The notes: generated by a model not told the origin, from the letters alone. A stretch of 47,036 bases of DNA from Candidatus Zixiibacteriota bacterium (GCA_011056555.1 DSEQ01000016.1:1-47036); one strand, 5' to 3'. Counted from the first letter of the stretch, positions 34,252 through 44,688 are shown. A program made the numbers and translations.

Positions 34252-34470
34252 TTACTTATAGCGATAGACTATTCTTCCCTTGGACAAATCGTACGGGGAA
34301 AGTTCCATGGTTACCTTGTCCCCGGGAAGAATTTTTATAAAATTCATCCTCATCTTACCGGATATATGGGCGGTAACTATATGTCCGTTGGACAGCTCCA
34401 CCCGGAACATAGCATTGGGAAGAGGCTCAATGACCTTGCCTTCCACTTTTATCGATTCTTCTTTCGCCAT
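34252..34470 (-). CDS. infA: Translation initiation factor IF-1
   Basis: The 72-residue S1-like OB-fold protein shows the standard IF-1 sequence ([49 protein letters not shown]). IF-1 fills the 30S A site during initiation. The start codon is one base after the map stop. Confidence 0.97.
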   Translation of the reverse strand: MAKEESIKVEGKVIEPLPNAMFRVELSNGHIVTAHISGKMRMNFIKILPGDKVTMELSPYDLSKGRIVYRYK

Positions 34471-34471
34471 A

Positions 34472-35221
34472 TCAGATCTTCGTTAAGATCCTCGCTCCAT
34501 TCCTGGTTATTGCTATGGTATGTTCAAAATGCGCCGAGCGTGACCCGTCAGCGGTAACAACCGTCCATTCATCATCCAGAACCCTGACGGCCCATCCGCC
34601 TTCATTCACCATAGGCTCGATCGCTATCGTCATACCTTCTTTTAATTTCACGCCTGTTCTAGGATTGCCATAATTGGGAACCTGAGGCTCCTCATGCAGC
34701 CTTTTGCCGATTCCATGACCCACAAGGTCACGCACGACGGAATAGCCTTCATCCTCAGCGGTTTTCTGTATTGCAAACGAAATATCGCCCAGAAAGTTCC
34801 CTATTACGGCCTGCCCGATTCCCCGCATTAAAGCGATTTCAGTAACCCTGAGGAGTCTTTCGGTCCTTTCATCCATCTCGCCGATGTAAAATGACCTGGC
34901 GGCATCGCCGTGATAACCGTCTTTCTTGGCACCAACGTCGATTTTAACCAGCTGTCCCTCTTTAATCACCCGATTTTTCGAGGGAATTCCATGTACAACC
35001 TGGTCATCAAATGAGATACACAGGGTAGCAGGGTATCCGCTGTAATTCAGAAATGATGGTACCGCACCCTGGGACCTTATATACTCTTCGGCAAGCTCAT
35101 CGAGCCTTAAGGTCGAAACTCCCGGTTTCGCTTCCTCCTTTACAAGCTTATGTGTTTCGGCGACAATCTTGCCTGCCGCCCTCATCAACTCAATCTCATG
35201 CGGCGACTTGAGTTCAATCAT
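34472..35221 (-). CDS. map: Type I methionine aminopeptidase
   Basis: The 249-residue product has the pita-bread fold signatures: HGIPS near residue 80, the metal ligands in [16 protein letters not shown], the [13 protein letters not shown]is and AIEPMV Glu, and a final Glu near ARSAHFEHT. It removes the initiator Met from nascent proteins. It is placed between adk and infA as usual, 12 bases after adk. There is no N-terminal zinc-finger extension. Confidence 0.96.
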   Translation of the reverse strand: MIELKSPHEIELMRAAGKIVAETHKLVKEEAKPGVSTLRLDELAEEYIRSQGAVPSFLNYSGYPATLCISFDDQVVHGIPSKNRVIKEGQLVKIDVGAKKDGYHGDAARSFYIGEMDERTERLLRVTEIALMRGIGQAVIGNFLGDISFAIQKTAEDEGYSVVRDLVGHGIGKRLHEEPQVPNYGNPRTGVKLKEGMTIAIEPMVNEGGWAVRVLDDEWTVVTADGSRSAHFEHTIAITRNGARILTKI

Positions 35222-35233
35222 TCAGCACCGCTA

Positions 35234-35878
35234 TTACAAGCTTTGCGTTATGGTGACGAGATCGTTGAAAATAACACCGATATCGCGTTCACCGTCAACA
35301 TTGACCAGAATCGACTTATCTTTATAATAATCTATCAAGGGCTGGGTCTGCTTCTTATATACTTCCAGCCTGTTCCTGACTACATCCTCGCTGTCATCCT
35401 TGCGCTTCTGCAGCTCAACACCGCATTCATCGCAGATGCCCTCCTTTTTGGGCAGATTCGAAGGATAGTTATAGGTTCTCTGGCACTGCGGACAGAAATA
35501 CCGCCCGGAGAGCCTCTTGATAACTTCCTGATCCGAGACTTCCAGATTCAAGGCCCCATCCAGCGCTTCACTTTCAGACTGGAGCATCCGGTCGAGCCCC
35601 TCGGCCTGGGGAATCGTGCGCGGAAATCCGTCGAAGATAAATCCCGCGCCTTGATCATTTTTTATCGTCTCGCGGATCATATCCAGTATCAGGCTGTCCG
35701 GAACCAGATCGCCTTTATCCATATATTCTTTGGCTTTTTTGCCTAATTCGGTCTCATTTTTGACCGCCGACCTGAGCATATCGCCGGTTGACAGATGATG
35801 CAAATCCAATCTCTCAGCCAGCCGGGACGCCTGCGTGCCCTTGCCCGAACCCGGGGGACCCAACATTACCAGCAACAT
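35234..35878 (-). CDS. adk: Adenylate kinase, zinc-lid form
   Basis: The 214-residue product has the P-loop GPPGSGKGTQ (residues 7-16), FIFDGFPRTIPQAEGLD, and a lid domain with Cys-x2-Cys (FCPQCQRTY) and a second Cys-x2-Cys (ICDECG) that hold zinc. It converts ATP plus AMP to two ADP. Length is the long-lid form. It starts one base after secY. Confidence 0.97.
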   Translation of the reverse strand: MLLVMLGPPGSGKGTQASRLAERLDLHHLSTGDMLRSAVKNETELGKKAKEYMDKGDLVPDSLILDMIRETIKNDQGAGFIFDGFPRTIPQAEGLDRMLQSESEALDGALNLEVSDQEVIKRLSGRYFCPQCQRTYNYPSNLPKKEGICDECGVELQKRKDDSEDVVRNRLEVYKKQTQPLIDYYKDKSILVNVDGERDIGVIFNDLVTITQSL

Positions 35879-35879
35879 A

Positions 35880-37199
35880 TCAGTACGACCTCCCGCGAAT
35901 CTTTCCCTTCTTGATAAACCCGTCGTAATGGCGCATCAGCAGATGCGACTCGATCTGCTGCAGCGTATCCAGGGCCACGCCGACCAAAATCAGCACAGAG
36001 GTGCCCCCGAAATAAAACCGCACTCCCGCGTATCCCATCAAGAAATTCGGCAGTACCGCTATCAGGGCAAAGAAGATAGCGCCCGGCAGAGTTATTCGGG
36101 TTAAAACCTTATCGATATAATTGGCCGTGGCCTTGCCGGGACGTTTACCCGGAATAAACCCGCCCTGGCTCTTCATGTTGTCAGCCAGCTGTACCGGGTT
36201 AATCACGATCGCTGTGTAGAAGAAGGCAAAGAATACGATTACAACACCATAAATTATATTATAAAGAACGGATGTGAAATTAAAGTGCGTATTTAAAAAC
36301 TGCGCAATTCCGGAACCGGGAAAGAATGTCGCCAGGGTCTGCGGGGCAAACATAATCGACTGCGCGAAAATAATCGGGATAACACCGGCGGTGTTGACCG
36401 ACAACGGCAAATGTGTCGCCTGACCGCCGTAAACTTTTCTTCCAACCACTCTCTTGGCATACTGCACAGGAATTCTGCGCTGGGCCCTGGTAACCATGAT
36501 GACCGAAGCAATGACAGCGATCATCAGGGCGATAATTACTATCGCGCCGGCAATACGGCTCGGATCGTAAACAATCTTCTGAATCTCGCCCATCACTCCC
36601 GGCACAATCCTGGCCACGATTCCGATGAAGATGATGAGAGAGATGCCGTTTCCGATTCCGCGCTCGGTAATCTTCTCACCCAGCCACATGATAAAAATCG
36701 TTCCGGTGGTGAAGGTCAGCATGGTCAGAAGCTGGAATCCGACGCCGGGATTGGTAACGATCATTGTACCGGTTTGAGCGTTAAGCGACTGCAGGAACAC
36801 TGATGTTCCATAAGCCTGAAGGGCGGCGATCAAGACCGTACCGTAACGGGTATACTGGGTAATCTTGCGTCGTCCCTCTTCGCCCTCTTTCTGCAGTCTC
36901 TGTAAATGAGGTACCACCGGTCCTAAAAGCTGCAATATAATCGAGGCCGAGATATATGGCATAATACCCAGCGAAAATATAGTAGCTTTGGTGAAGGCAC
37001 CTCCCACAAACAGGTCAAACAGACCAAACAGAGTGCCTCCTCCGCCGGGCTGGTTGAAGAAGCGGAACAACGCATCACCATCGATACCGGGAGTGGGTAT
37101 ATGGCCGCCAATACGATAAACTATCAAAATCCCCAACGTAAAGAGGATCCTGGTTCGCAATTCCTTAATTTTGAATACGTTTCTGAATGTCTCCAGCAC
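35880..37199 (-). CDS. secY: Preprotein translocase subunit SecY
   Basis: The 439-residue product has ten predicted membrane helices. Recognisable segments are RILFTLGILIVYRIGGHIPT at the N-terminus, LGIMPYISASIILQLL, the LGEKITERGIGNGISLIIF loop and FIPGKRPGKAT in the large cytoplasmic loop that binds SecA and ribosomes. It forms the channel with SecE and SecG. It is the standard end of the spc group, immediately after rplO. Confidence 0.97.
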   Translation of the reverse strand: MLETFRNVFKIKELRTRILFTLGILIVYRIGGHIPTPGIDGDALFRFFNQPGGGGTLFGLFDLFVGGAFTKATIFSLGIMPYISASIILQLLGPVVPHLQRLQKEGEEGRRKITQYTRYGTVLIAALQAYGTSVFLQSLNAQTGTMIVTNPGVGFQLLTMLTFTTGTIFIMWLGEKITERGIGNGISLIIFIGIVARIVPGVMGEIQKIVYDPSRIAGAIVIIALMIAVIASVIMVTRAQRRIPVQYAKRVVGRKVYGGQATHLPLSVNTAGVIPIIFAQSIMFAPQTLATFFPGSGIAQFLNTHFNFTSVLYNIIYGVVIVFFAFFYTAIVINPVQLADNMKSQGGFIPGKRPGKATANYIDKVLTRITLPGAIFFALIAVLPNFLMGYAGVRFYFGGTSVLILVGVALDTLQQIESHLLMRHYDGFIKKGKIRGRSY

Positions 37200-37643
37200 T
37201 TATATCTTCTCTGCCTTTCCACCGGCCTTGGAAATCAATTCCGCAGCTGATTTTGTAAATGCCTGCGCATAGATGGTCAAACCGATCTCGAGCGATCCCT
37301 CGCCCATGATCTTGATCGGTTCCGCGGTGGTCTTTATCAATCCAGCCTGCTTCAGAGCCTCGGGATTGACCTCGCCCGGCTCTGTAAATTTTTTTGCTAT
37401 ATCGCCAATCTTTACAAGCTGGAAATAAACCTTATTCGGATTCACAAATCCTCGTTTCGGAATACGGCGTGCCAGCGGCATCTGACCGCCCTCGTTCCAG
37501 TACTTGCGCTTGGAGCCTGAACGGGAGCGCTGTCCCTTGTGGCCCCTTCCAGCCTGGCCGCCCTGTCCGGAGCCTGCGCCCCGTCCTACGCGTCTTCTGT
37601 CCCGTTTCGAACCAGACGGTTTCTCGAGATTGTGAAGCTCCAT
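37200..37643 (-). CDS. rplO: 50S ribosomal protein L15
   Basis: The 147-residue product has the Gly/Arg-rich L15 N-terminus (RVGRGAGSGQGGQAGRGHKG, then MPLARRIPKRGF) and the globular C-terminal domain. It binds 23S rRNA late in assembly. It is directly adjacent to rpmD and secY with no spacer on either side. Confidence 0.96.
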   Translation of the reverse strand: MELHNLEKPSGSKRDRRRVGRGAGSGQGGQAGRGHKGQRSRSGSKRKYWNEGGQMPLARRIPKRGFVNPNKVYFQLVKIGDIAKKFTEPGEVNPEALKQAGLIKTTAEPIKIMGEGSLEIGLTIYAQAFTKSAAELISKAGGKAEKI

Positions 37644-37826
37644 TTATACCTCCTCCACTTTAACCATGAACGAAACCGCCTTTATCATGCCGCGGATCTG
37701 CGGAGTGTCTTCGTGAATGACACTATGATGAATCCTCTTTAAACCCAGCGCCTCAATCGTGCGCCTGTGTTTCTGGATACGCCCGCTCAGCGACCTGACC
37801 TGTGTAACTTTCAATTTAGCTGGCAT
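37644..37826 (-). CDS. rpmD: 50S ribosomal protein L30
   Basis: The 60-residue product fits L30 ([32 protein letters not shown], then a final VSFMVKVEE). Its start overlaps the last 11 bases of rpsE, so it is probably translationally coupled to it. Confidence 0.95.
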   Translation of the reverse strand: MPAKLKVTQVRSLSGRIQKHRRTIEALGLKRIHHSVIHEDTPQIRGMIKAVSFMVKVEEV

Positions 37827-38334
37827 CGGACTTCTTCTCCGGTTCTATCTCCCTGAAAGCCAGGGCCTCTTCTTCTGTGCGAAGCCTCCTGAGTCCATCC
37901 ATGGCCGCTTTCACGATATTCTGGGGATTTGACGATCCCAGGGATTTGGTCAGAATATCCTGAATTCCGGCGGCCTGCATAATCGCACGCACTCCGGCTC
38001 CGGCAATAATACCGGTACCGGGCGAGGCCGGACGCAGGAGCACCCTGGCCGCCCCGAACTTGCCGATGATCTTGTGCGGGATGGTTCCGCCCACCATGGA
38101 GACTTTGGCCATATCTTTGCGGGCCGCATCGGTAGCCTTATGGATCGCACCTGAAACTTCCAGAGCTTTGCCCAATCCCACACCGACCGAGCCGTTACGA
38201 TCACCAACGGCTACAAGAGAGGTAAAGGAGAACTTGCGTCCGCCCTTCACGACCTTGGCCACACGATTTACATGAATAACATGCTCGTCTAACTCAAATC
38301 CATCCTGTTCGTATCTCTGTCTCTGAGGCCTCAT
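37816..38334 (-). CDS. rpsE: 30S ribosomal protein S5
   Basis: The 172-residue product shows the S5 double-stranded-RNA-binding domain ([35 protein letters not shown]) and C-terminal domain ([20 protein letters not shown]). S5 affects decoding accuracy and spectinomycin binding. It lies between rplR and rpmD. Confidence 0.97.
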   Translation of the reverse strand: MRPQRQRYEQDGFELDEHVIHVNRVAKVVKGGRKFSFTSLVAVGDRNGSVGVGLGKALEVSGAIHKATDAARKDMAKVSMVGGTIPHKIIGKFGAARVLLRPASPGTGIIAGAGVRAIMQAAGIQDILTKSLGSSNPQNIVKAAMDGLRRLRTEEEALAFREIEPEKKSDAS

Positions 38335-38345
38335 AACAATCCTTA

Positions 38346-38720
38346 CTAAAAGTTCAGTCCGCCTTTGCGGGCGCCCTCGGCCACGGCCCTGACACGGCCA
38401 TGGTAACGGCCGCCCTGGCGGTCAAAGACCACATTCTCAACGCCCTTGGCTTTCGCCATTTCGGCTATTAACTGCCCGACCTTGAATGACTTGTCGGTCT
38501 TCTTGTCCTTATCTTCGAATCTATCCTTTGCGTCCTTTGAGAGCGATGATGCGAACGCCAGTGTCTCTCCCGCGATATCGTCTATCACCTGAGCATAGAC
38601 ATGCTTCAGGGATTTGCTCACGCTCAGGCGCGGACGTTCGGGGGTACCGACAACCTTCGCTCGAACCCGCTTGACGCGGCGGTTGTATTTTGCCTGTTTT
38701 AAATCAAGTCTACTCGACAT
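38346..38720 (-). CDS. rplR: 50S ribosomal protein L18
   Basis: The 124-residue product matches L18: [28 protein letters not shown], and the C-terminal [21 protein letters not shown]18 binds 5S rRNA in the central protuberance. It is in the standard place between rplF and rpsE. Confidence 0.97.
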   Translation of the reverse strand: MSSRLDLKQAKYNRRVKRVRAKVVGTPERPRLSVSKSLKHVYAQVIDDIAGETLAFASSLSKDAKDRFEDKDKKTDKSFKVGQLIAEMAKAKGVENVVFDRQGGRYHGRVRAVAEGARKGGLNF

Positions 38721-38729
38721 AACATCATC

Positions 38730-39266
38730 CTACGCAGCAGTCTTTCCAGCCTTGCGGCGGACCTGCTCATTATCGTATTTAATACCTTTTCCTTTATATG
38801 GTTCGGGCGGCCTGAACGATCTAATCTTGGCCGCAACAAGCCCGACCAGAGCTTTGTCGCTGCCGGAGATCTTAATCTTCTGCTGGCTCTCCAGGCCGAT
38901 ATCGATCCCCGGAGGAGGCGCAAAATAAATCGGATGCGAAAAGCCCAGCGAGAGCTTAAGCAGTTTATTGGCCATTTCGGCTCTATAGCCGACGCCCACG
39001 ATTTCCAGAACTTTAGAAAATCCCTCGGTCACGCCGATTACCATGTTATTTATCAACGCCCTTACCAAACCATGCTGGGCCCTGAAAAACTTGGAATCGG
39101 AAGGTCTCTTGACGTTCAGGACATTGTCCTCAATATCAACCTGTATCCGGGGATGAATTTCCTGCGTCAATTCGCCCCTGGGACCCTTCACCACGACAGT
39201 GGAGTTTTTGATCTCCACCTTGACCTTGTCCGGGATATGAATTGGTTGTTTTCCTATTCTCGACAT
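38730..39266 (-). CDS. rplF: 50S ribosomal protein L6
   Basis: The 178-residue product has both L6 repeats. The N-terminus reads MSRIGKQPIHIPDKVKVEI and VKGPRGELTQEIHP, and the C-terminal signature is PEPYKGKGIKYDNEQVRRKA. L6 lies near the factor-binding site of the 50S subunit. Length is normal. Confidence 0.97.
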   Translation of the reverse strand: MSRIGKQPIHIPDKVKVEIKNSTVVVKGPRGELTQEIHPRIQVDIEDNVLNVKRPSDSKFFRAQHGLVRALINNMVIGVTEGFSKVLEIVGVGYRAEMANKLLKLSLGFSHPIYFAPPPGIDIGLESQQKIKISGSDKALVGLVAAKIRSFRPPEPYKGKGIKYDNEQVRRKAGKTAA

Positions 39267-39275
39267 ATTACTATC

Positions 39276-39674
39276 CTACCAAACTCTGCAGACCAGCTCT
39301 CCGCCGATATTGGCTTTAAGCGCCTGCTGGTCAGTCATAACTCCCCTCGAGGTCGATATAATCATTGTTCCGACCTCCTGCTGGAGCTTGAAGAGATCAT
39401 CGGATGATGCATACACCCTCAGGCCCGGTTTGGAGATTCTCTCCAAGCCCGAAATTATGGATTCATCATTTTTATTATAGCGCAGCCAAATCCGCAAAAC
39501 CGGCTTACCGTCAATCTGGATCACCGAGGAGCGCTTGATGAACCTGAGCTCGCTTAATAACCTGGCGATCTCATTCTTAAGCTTCGCAGCCGGTACATCT
39601 ACCGCCTTATGCTTGGCCTTGGCCGCATTTTTGATTCTAACTAAGAGATCAGAGACCGGATCAGTCATACTCAT
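39276..39674 (-). CDS. rpsH: 30S ribosomal protein S8
   Basis: The 132-residue product is S8 (MTDPVSDLLVRIKNAAKAKH, LLSELRFIK, STSRGVMTDQQA, and GGELVCRVW at the end). S8 is a primary 16S-binding protein and often the repressor of the spc operon. I choose the ATG at 39674 with TAGGAG ten bases upstream. A second ATG two codons later is possible. The longer frame from 39725 only overlaps rpsN. Confidence 0.96.
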   Translation of the reverse strand: MSMTDPVSDLLVRIKNAAKAKHKAVDVPAAKLKNEIARLLSELRFIKRSSVIQIDGKPVLRIWLRYNKNDESIISGLERISKPGLRVYASSDDLFKLQQEVGTMIISTSRGVMTDQQALKANIGGELVCRVW

Positions 39675-39687
39675 AATTTCTAAACTC

Positions 39688-39873
39688 CTACCAACTGGCC
39701 TTGACCACGCCGGGTATTTCGCCATTTAAGGCCAATTCACGGAAACAAATACGGCAAATACCAAACTTGCGCATATAGGCACGCGGCCGGCCGCAACGCC
39801 GACAGCGATTATACGAACGTACGCTGAATTTCGGTTTACGTTTGGCTTTTGCTATCAAACACTTCTTGGCCAC
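39688..39873 (-). CDS. rpsN: 30S ribosomal protein S14, zinc-binding short form
   Basis: The 61-residue product is the short type-Z S14. It has [20 protein letters not shown] with two Cys-x2-Cys pairs, and ends PGVVKASW. This form is standard in most phyla other than the Proteobacteria with the long S14. It is located between rplE and rpsH. Confidence 0.97.
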   Translation of the reverse strand: MAKKCLIAKAKRKPKFSVRSYNRCRRCGRPRAYMRKFGICRICFRELALNGEIPGVVKASW

Positions 39874-39882
39874 TCTATCTCC

Positions 39883-40422
39883 TTACTTTCTGAAAGGCAT
39901 CCCCAGTTCCCGCAAGAGCGCAAAGGCTCCTTCATCGTCATTGGAACTGGTGACAAAAGTTACAGATAATCCTCGCACCTTGTCGATCTTATCATAATCG
40001 ATCTCAGGGAAAATGAGCTGCTCGCGCAGTCCCAGAGTATAATTTCCGCGTCCGTCAAAACCCTTGGGCGGAAGTCCCCTGAAATCCCTGATTCGCGGAA
40101 TCGCCACATTTATCAGGCGGTCGAAAAATTCATACATCCTCTCGCGCCTCAGGGTCACCGCACAGCCGATCGGCATGCCGGCGCGCAGCTTGAAATTCGA
40201 AATCGATTTTTTGGCACGGGTAACAATCGGCTGCTGTCCGGAAATGATTCTCAGATCCTCAACCGCCGCATCCAAAAACTTAGGGTTCGTTATGGCCTCC
40301 CCGACGCCAATGTTCATGACGATCTTTTTGAGGCGCGGAACCTCCATAACATTCTTATAATCGAACTCCTTCTGGAGTTTCGGTAAAACCTCTTTATAAT
40401 AATATTCCTTCAAACGTGCCAT
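39883..40422 (-). CDS. rplE: 50S ribosomal protein L5
   Basis: The 179-residue product matches L5 ([20 protein letters not shown], then [16 protein letters not shown], and [19 protein letters not shown]). It binds 5S rRNA and contacts the P-site tRNA. The ATG shares one base with the rplX stop. Confidence 0.97.
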   Translation of the reverse strand: MARLKEYYYKEVLPKLQKEFDYKNVMEVPRLKKIVMNIGVGEAITNPKFLDAAVEDLRIISGQQPIVTRAKKSISNFKLRAGMPIGCAVTLRRERMYEFFDRLINVAIPRIRDFRGLPPKGFDGRGNYTLGLREQLIFPEIDYDKIDKVRGLSVTFVTSSNDDEGAFALLRELGMPFRK

Positions 40423-40745
40423 CAGATAATCTCTCCGGATTTATTGGAGATCCGAACCTTATTCTTGGTTTTCTTTTCGGGATCCTCCAGCACCTTGTAA
40501 TTGACGCGTGTGGGTTTGTTGCTGCGAGTATCGAACAACATAACATTCGACGCGTTAATCGGGGCCTCTTTCTCTATTATACCGCCCTTGGGATTTCTCT
40601 GGCTGGGACGGCTATGACGATAGATCAGGTTAACGCCCTCCACAAGGACACGGTTGGTTTCGGGAATGACCCGCAAGACCTTGCCGATCTTGCCTTTATT
40701 CTTTCCGCTAATAACCTTTACCTGATCGCCTTTTTTAATTCTCAT
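40422..40745 (-). CDS. rplX: 50S ribosomal protein L24
   Basis: The 107-residue product has the KOW motif of L24 at the N-terminus ([20 protein letters not shown]) and the [18 protein letters not shown] segment. L24 starts 50S assembly. It is seven bases after rplN. Confidence 0.97.
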   Translation of the reverse strand: MRIKKGDQVKVISGKNKGKIGKVLRVIPETNRVLVEGVNLIYRHSRPSQRNPKGGIIEKEAPINASNVMLFDTRSNKPTRVNYKVLEDPEKKTKNKVRISNKSGEII

Positions 40746-40752
40746 CGTTTCC

Positions 40753-41121
40753 TCACAAAACTTCCGGAGCCAGTGATATTATCTTCATGAATTTTTTCTC
40801 GCGCAGCTCCCTGGCAACCGGGCCAAAGATACGCGTGCCGCGCGGCTCCATCTGATCATTAATAATAACCGCGGCATTATCGCCAAACTTGATATAGCTG
40901 CCGTCCTTCCGGCGCACCGGAAAAGCCGTTCTCACCACCACCGCTTTGACGATATCGGATTTTTTCACCGTGCCGTTCGGGATCGCATCTTTTACGGCAC
41001 ACACTATAATGTCTCCAACTCTGGCATAGCGCCGTTTCGTTCCTCCCAGCACACGGAAACACATGACTTTCTTGGCGCCCGTATTATCGGCGACATTCAG
41101 CCTGGAATATTCCTGTATCAT
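40753..41121 (-). CDS. rplN: 50S ribosomal protein L14
   Basis: The 122-residue product is a standard L14 ([57 protein letters not shown]). It forms part of an intersubunit bridge. It starts one base after rpsQ. Confidence 0.98.
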   Translation of the reverse strand: MIQEYSRLNVADNTGAKKVMCFRVLGGTKRRYARVGDIIVCAVKDAIPNGTVKKSDIVKAVVVRTAFPVRRKDGSYIKFGDNAAVIINDQMEPRGTRIFGPVARELREKKFMKIISLAPEVL

Positions 41122-41122
41122 T

Positions 41123-41380
41123 TTACTTGGCCTTCTCCAAAATCTTTACGAGTCGCCAGCGTTTCATTTTCGAGAGCGGGCGAGTTTCCATAACCATTAC
41201 CTTATCGCCAATACCAGCCTCGTTATTCTCATCATGAGCATAGAGCTTGGCGCGCTTGTGAATGACCTTGCCGTACAAAGGATGCTTCATCTTGTAGTCC
41301 ATCTCAACCGAAATGGTCTTGTCCATCTTGTCGGATATCACAATACCCTGTCTCGTTTTCCGTAGTCCTCTCAATGCCAC
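41123..41380 (-). CDS. rpsQ: 30S ribosomal protein S17
   Basis: The 85-residue product shows the S17 OB-fold sequence ([58 protein letters not shown]). The start is GTG at 41380 with GAGGAG six bases upstream, three bases after the rpmC stop. Confidence 0.97.
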   Translation of the reverse strand: MALRGLRKTRQGIVISDKMDKTISVEMDYKMKHPLYGKVIHKRAKLYAHDENNEAGIGDKVMVMETRPLSKMKRWRLVKILEKAK

Positions 41381-41383
41381 AGT

Positions 41384-41642
41384 TTACTCCTCTGAACTCT
41401 TCTCTTTGCCGCTGCCCAGTATCTTTCCGGTTGTGGCGGAAAGCGCGCGGATACCTTTTTCATGCTCATGAAGGACTGTCTTAAGACGGGCAATATCGCG
41501 CCGTAAGACTCGCAGGCGCAGGGGATTATCGAGCTTCTGGACCCGCATTTTAAGCCTCAGGTTGAAAAGCTCTTCCTGGGAGTCGGCGAGCCGCTGCTCG
41601 ACTTCTTCCCTTCGCCAGATCTCTGATTAATTCCGCCTTCAC
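41384..41642 (-). pseudogene. rpmC: 50S ribosomal protein L29 gene with a +1 frameshift
   Basis: The region between rplP and rpsQ encodes L29 in two frames. From GTG at 41642 the first 11 codons read MKAELIRDLAK. The rest of L29 (EEVEQRLADSQEELFNLRL, then DNPLRLRVLRRDIARLKTVL) continues in the +1 frame to TAA at 41386. The shift lies at GGG (41610-41608): with two G instead of three, one frame of 85 residues results. The second frame has an upstream stop and no start codon before the homology. So this is either a one-base sequencing or assembly error, a real mutation in a gene that some bacteria can do without, or frameshifting during translation. The low-similarity tail (about 20 residues past the L29 core) is extra. 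Confidence 0.85.
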
Positions 41643-41646
41643 GGTA

Positions 41647-42069
41647 CTATGCTCCTCCAATTTCCTGACGGGTAACGAATCTGCACTTGATCGGCAGCTT
41701 GTCGGCGGCGAGTTTCATCGCCTGGCGAGCAAGCTCCTCGGAGACACCTTCTAATTCAAACAGAATCCGTCCCGGCTTAACCACCGCCACCCAGTATTCG
41801 GGCGCTCCCTTACCCTTACCCATACGGGTCTCCGCAGGCTTCTTGGTAAAGGGCTTGTCCGGGAAGACCCTGATCCAGACCTTGCCGCCTCTCTTGATCT
41901 TCCTTGTTAACGCCACACGTGCCGCCTCTATCTGGCGGTTTGTGATCCAGGCCGGCGCCATAGCTTTGAGGCCGAACTCGCCAAATGAGATCTTCGAGCC
42001 GCGGTAGGCCTTGCCTCGCATTCTGCCGCGCTGCTGCTTGCGGTATTTTACTCTTTTTGGCATTAACAT
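41647..42069 (-). CDS. rplP: 50S ribosomal protein L16
   Basis: The 140-residue product matches L16 ([80 protein letters not shown]). It shapes the A-site tRNA path. Two starts are possible, 42069 (GGAG nine bases upstream) and the usual MPKR two codons later. A 95-base gap to rpsC is the largest within the S10 group and shows no clear signal. Confidence 0.96.
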   Translation of the reverse strand: MLMPKRVKYRKQQRGRMRGKAYRGSKISFGEFGLKAMAPAWITNRQIEAARVALTRKIKRGGKVWIRVFPDKPFTKKPAETRMGKGKGAPEYWVAVVKPGRILFELEGVSEELARQAMKLAADKLPIKCRFVTRQEIGGA

Positions 42070-42164
42070 ATGCTATTACTCCGAATCGTTCCCGTTCAAG
42101 AACGTGAAAATTTCCAAATATATGTACATTCGATCAAAAGGCAAGAGCTTTTGTATATGAAGTC

Positions 42165-43052
42165 TTACCCTTTTTTGTCTTCTGATTTATCTCCCGATTC
42201 CGGCCTGGAGGCCGTCCTCTTGGCTTCGGTCGAAGCTCTTGGCTCTGGTCTGCCCTGGTTTCTTTGTTGCTGCTGCCCTTCGGCTCTGCGTCCGCCTTCA
42301 TCCTCAGGTCTTTTCTTGCGGACCCTGGATTTGGGGCGAGGTTTACGCCTGCGCGGCCCCGAGGGGCGGGCTCTTCTCTGATCCATTTCGGGCTGGCGGC
42401 TTTCACCCGCATCCTCCATGCCCGGCTTATCCAGAATTTCGCCGCGGCAGATCCAGACCTTCACGCCGATAGTGCCATAAGTCGTATTAGCAGTTGAAAT
42501 AGCGTAGTCTATATCCGCCCGGAGAGTATGAAGCGGAACCCGTCCCTCCATATACTTCTCGCTTCTGGCAATTTCCGCACCGCCCAGACGGCCCCCGCAG
42601 GTAATCTTGATACCCTCGGCGCCCATCTTCATCGAAGCGGTGATAGCCTTCTTCATTGAACGTCTGAAGGATACTCGTCCCTCCAGCTGCCTGGCAATGG
42701 AATCAGCCACCAGCTTCGCGTTCAGCTCAGGCTTTTTCACCTCTATAATATTCAAGGTAATATCTTTCCTGGTAATTAACTGCAGCTCTTCACGCAATTT
42801 ATCGACTTCCGCTCCTTTGCGCCCGATGACGATGCCCGGACGGGAAGAATGAATGTCAACTGTAATTTTCTTGGGAGCACGCAGGATTTCAACTTTGGCA
42901 AGCCCGGCATTTTCCAGACGCTTGCTAATATACCTTCGGATCTTCAGATCCTCCTCGAGAAGATCTGCAAAGTTCCTCTCCGCAAACCACTTGGAGTTCC
43001 AAGATCTGATGATTCCCAGCCTCAATCCCACTGGATTAGTTTTCTGACCCAA
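42165..43052 (-). CDS. rpsC: 30S ribosomal protein S3 with a long C-terminal extension
   Basis: Residues 1 to about 210 are a normal S3: [20 protein letters not shown], the KH-domain [15 protein letters not shown], and [15 protein letters not shown]. About 80 residues follow that are rich in Arg, Pro, Gln and Glu ([20 protein letters not shown]; a Gln run near residue 255). S3 forms the mRNA entry site with S4 and S5, and such a tail would lie on the solvent side near mRNA entry. It parallels the extended L17. Confidence 0.95.
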   Translation of the reverse strand: MGQKTNPVGLRLGIIRSWNSKWFAERNFADLLEEDLKIRRYISKRLENAGLAKVEILRAPKKITVDIHSSRPGIVIGRKGAEVDKLREELQLITRKDITLNIIEVKKPELNAKLVADSIARQLEGRVSFRRSMKKAITASMKMGAEGIKITCGGRLGGAEIARSEKYMEGRVPLHTLRADIDYAISTANTTYGTIGVKVWICRGEILDKPGMEDAGESRQPEMDQRRARPSGPRRRKPRPKSRVRKKRPEDEGGRRAEGQQQQRNQGRPEPRASTEAKRTASRPESGDKSEDKKG

Positions 43053-43066
43053 AAGTATTCCTCCTG

Positions 43067-43498
43067 CTATTCTTCTTCTTCCGCCACGGAAGGTTTAGTT
43101 GGTTTTCTCTTTCTTGTGCGCCTGGCGTGTTCCCTGGCCAGACGTCTTTCCGCACGGCCCTCATCGGATACCCTGACCGAAAGATGGCAGGTACGTTTGC
43201 GTATTCTGAAGGCCCGGCCCATGCCGACGGCGCGGAAGCGCTTCAGGATAGGCCCTCCGTCAATGATGATAGAGGTTACTCTCAGTTCCTCAGCTTTCAC
43301 CCGGGCAGTGCCTTCCTGGGCGATCATATTGGCGGCAGCCGATTTTATGGTTTTGGAAAGGGGCACCGCGGCCCTCTTGGGCACATACCTCAGAAGGTCA
43401 ACTGCCTCGTGAACCATCTTTCCTTTCACCAGCTCCGCCACCCGCCGCATCTTGCGCGGGGACATTCTCAGGTATTTTGAACGAGCAACAGATTCCAT
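43067..43498 (-). CDS. rplV: 50S ribosomal protein L22
   Basis: The 143-residue product is L22 ([58 protein letters not shown]). Its loop lines the peptide exit tunnel. A basic and acidic tail of about 30 residues ([17 protein letters not shown]) makes it somewhat longer than usual. Confidence 0.96.
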   Translation of the reverse strand: MESVARSKYLRMSPRKMRRVAELVKGKMVHEAVDLLRYVPKRAAVPLSKTIKSAAANMIAQEGTARVKAEELRVTSIIIDGGPILKRFRAVGMGRAFRIRKRTCHLSVRVSDEGRAERRLAREHARRTRKRKPTKPSVAEEEE

Positions 43499-43508
43499 AA
43501 TTCCACTC

Positions 43509-43796
43509 TTACTTTATCGAAGATGACCTTTCGGTTAACTTGCCGGCATGGCCGCGGAAAATCCGGGTCGGAGCAAATTCGCCCAGCTTATGACCGACCA
43601 TATTTTCTGTAATATATACAGGAATAAACTTGTTGCCGGTATGAATAGCAATTGTATGCCCGACAAATTCCGGCGATATGGTTGACCTGCGCGACCAGGT
43701 CTTGATAACCTTTTTGTCGCCGCTGTCATTCATCTTCTCGATCTTGATCATTAGATGATCATCTATAAAGGGCCCTTTTTTCAAAGAGCGTGCCAT
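43509..43796 (-). CDS. rpsS: 30S ribosomal protein S19
   Basis: The 95-residue product matches S19 ([56 protein letters not shown]). It is placed between rplB and rplV as usual. Confidence 0.98.
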   Translation of the reverse strand: MARSLKKGPFIDDHLMIKIEKMNDSGDKKVIKTWSRRSTISPEFVGHTIAIHTGNKFIPVYITENMVGHKLGEFAPTRIFRGHAGKLTERSSSIK

Positions 43797-43816
43797 TCAG
43801 AACCTCCTAAAACAGC

Positions 43817-44641
43817 TTATTTCCTGCGTTTAACGATATATCTATCTGACAATTTACCTTTCTTACGAGTCTTCAAACCCTTGGTCGACTTGCCCCAGGG
43901 GGTACAGGGATGACGTCCTCCGGAGGAACGTCCCTCGCCACCGCCCATAGGATGATCGACCGGGTTCATGGCGACCGCACGTACATTCGGCCTGCGTCCC
44001 AGCCAGCGGGATTTGCCGGCCTTGCCCCAGACTATATTTTCATGATCGATATTACCGACCTGACCAATAGTCGCACGACACTTCAAGGGAACCAGTCTCA
44101 CCTCACCCGAAGGCATCTTCAGATGCGCCATCTTGCCTTCTTTGGCGGCTAAAATGGCCATGGAACCGGCGCTTCGCGCGATCCTTCCACCCCTGCCCGG
44201 AATCATTTCGACATTATGCACAAAACTTCCCAGAGGAATTCTCTCCAGGAGGGTTGCATTTCCGATGCTGATCTCCACCTCCGGCCCGGAAACGACAGTA
44301 TCGCCCACCTTCAGGCCGTGCGGAGCGAGAATATAACGCTTCTCACCATCCACATAATGTAAAAGCGCAATTCTGGCCGAGCGATTGGGATCATATTCGA
44401 TGGCCGCAACTCGCGCGGGTATACCGATCTTGTCACGCTTGAAGTCTATAATGCGGTAGAAGCGCTTGTGGCCCCCGCCCCGATTATAGGTGGTAGTACG
44501 GCCCTTATTATTACGCCCGCCGCTCTTCTTCAAAATCTTCAGCAAAGATTTTTCCGGGATGGTTTTAGTGATATCGCTAAAATCAGAAACCGTCCGGAAA
44601 CGCATCGACGGTGTATATGGTTTGAATTTCTTAATACCCAT
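43817..44641 (-). CDS. rplB: 50S ribosomal protein L2
   Basis: The 274-residue product is a full-length L2: the N-terminal [20 protein letters not shown], the middle [16 protein letters not shown], and the conserved C-terminal [20 protein letters not shown] close to the peptidyl-transferase centre. It starts 47 bases after rplW. Confidence 0.98.
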   Translation of the reverse strand: MGIKKFKPYTPSMRFRTVSDFSDITKTIPEKSLLKILKKSGGRNNKGRTTTYNRGGGHKRFYRIIDFKRDKIGIPARVAAIEYDPNRSARIALLHYVDGEKRYILAPHGLKVGDTVVSGPEVEISIGNATLLERIPLGSFVHNVEMIPGRGGRIARSAGSMAILAAKEGKMAHLKMPSGEVRLVPLKCRATIGQVGNIDHENIVWGKAGKSRWLGRRPNVRAVAMNPVDHPMGGGEGRSSGGRHPCTPWGKSTKGLKTRKKGKLSDRYIVKRRK

Positions 44642-44688
44642 TTTTTAATCCAAGATCTTTAGTCTGATTGAATTCCTATAATTCCGGG

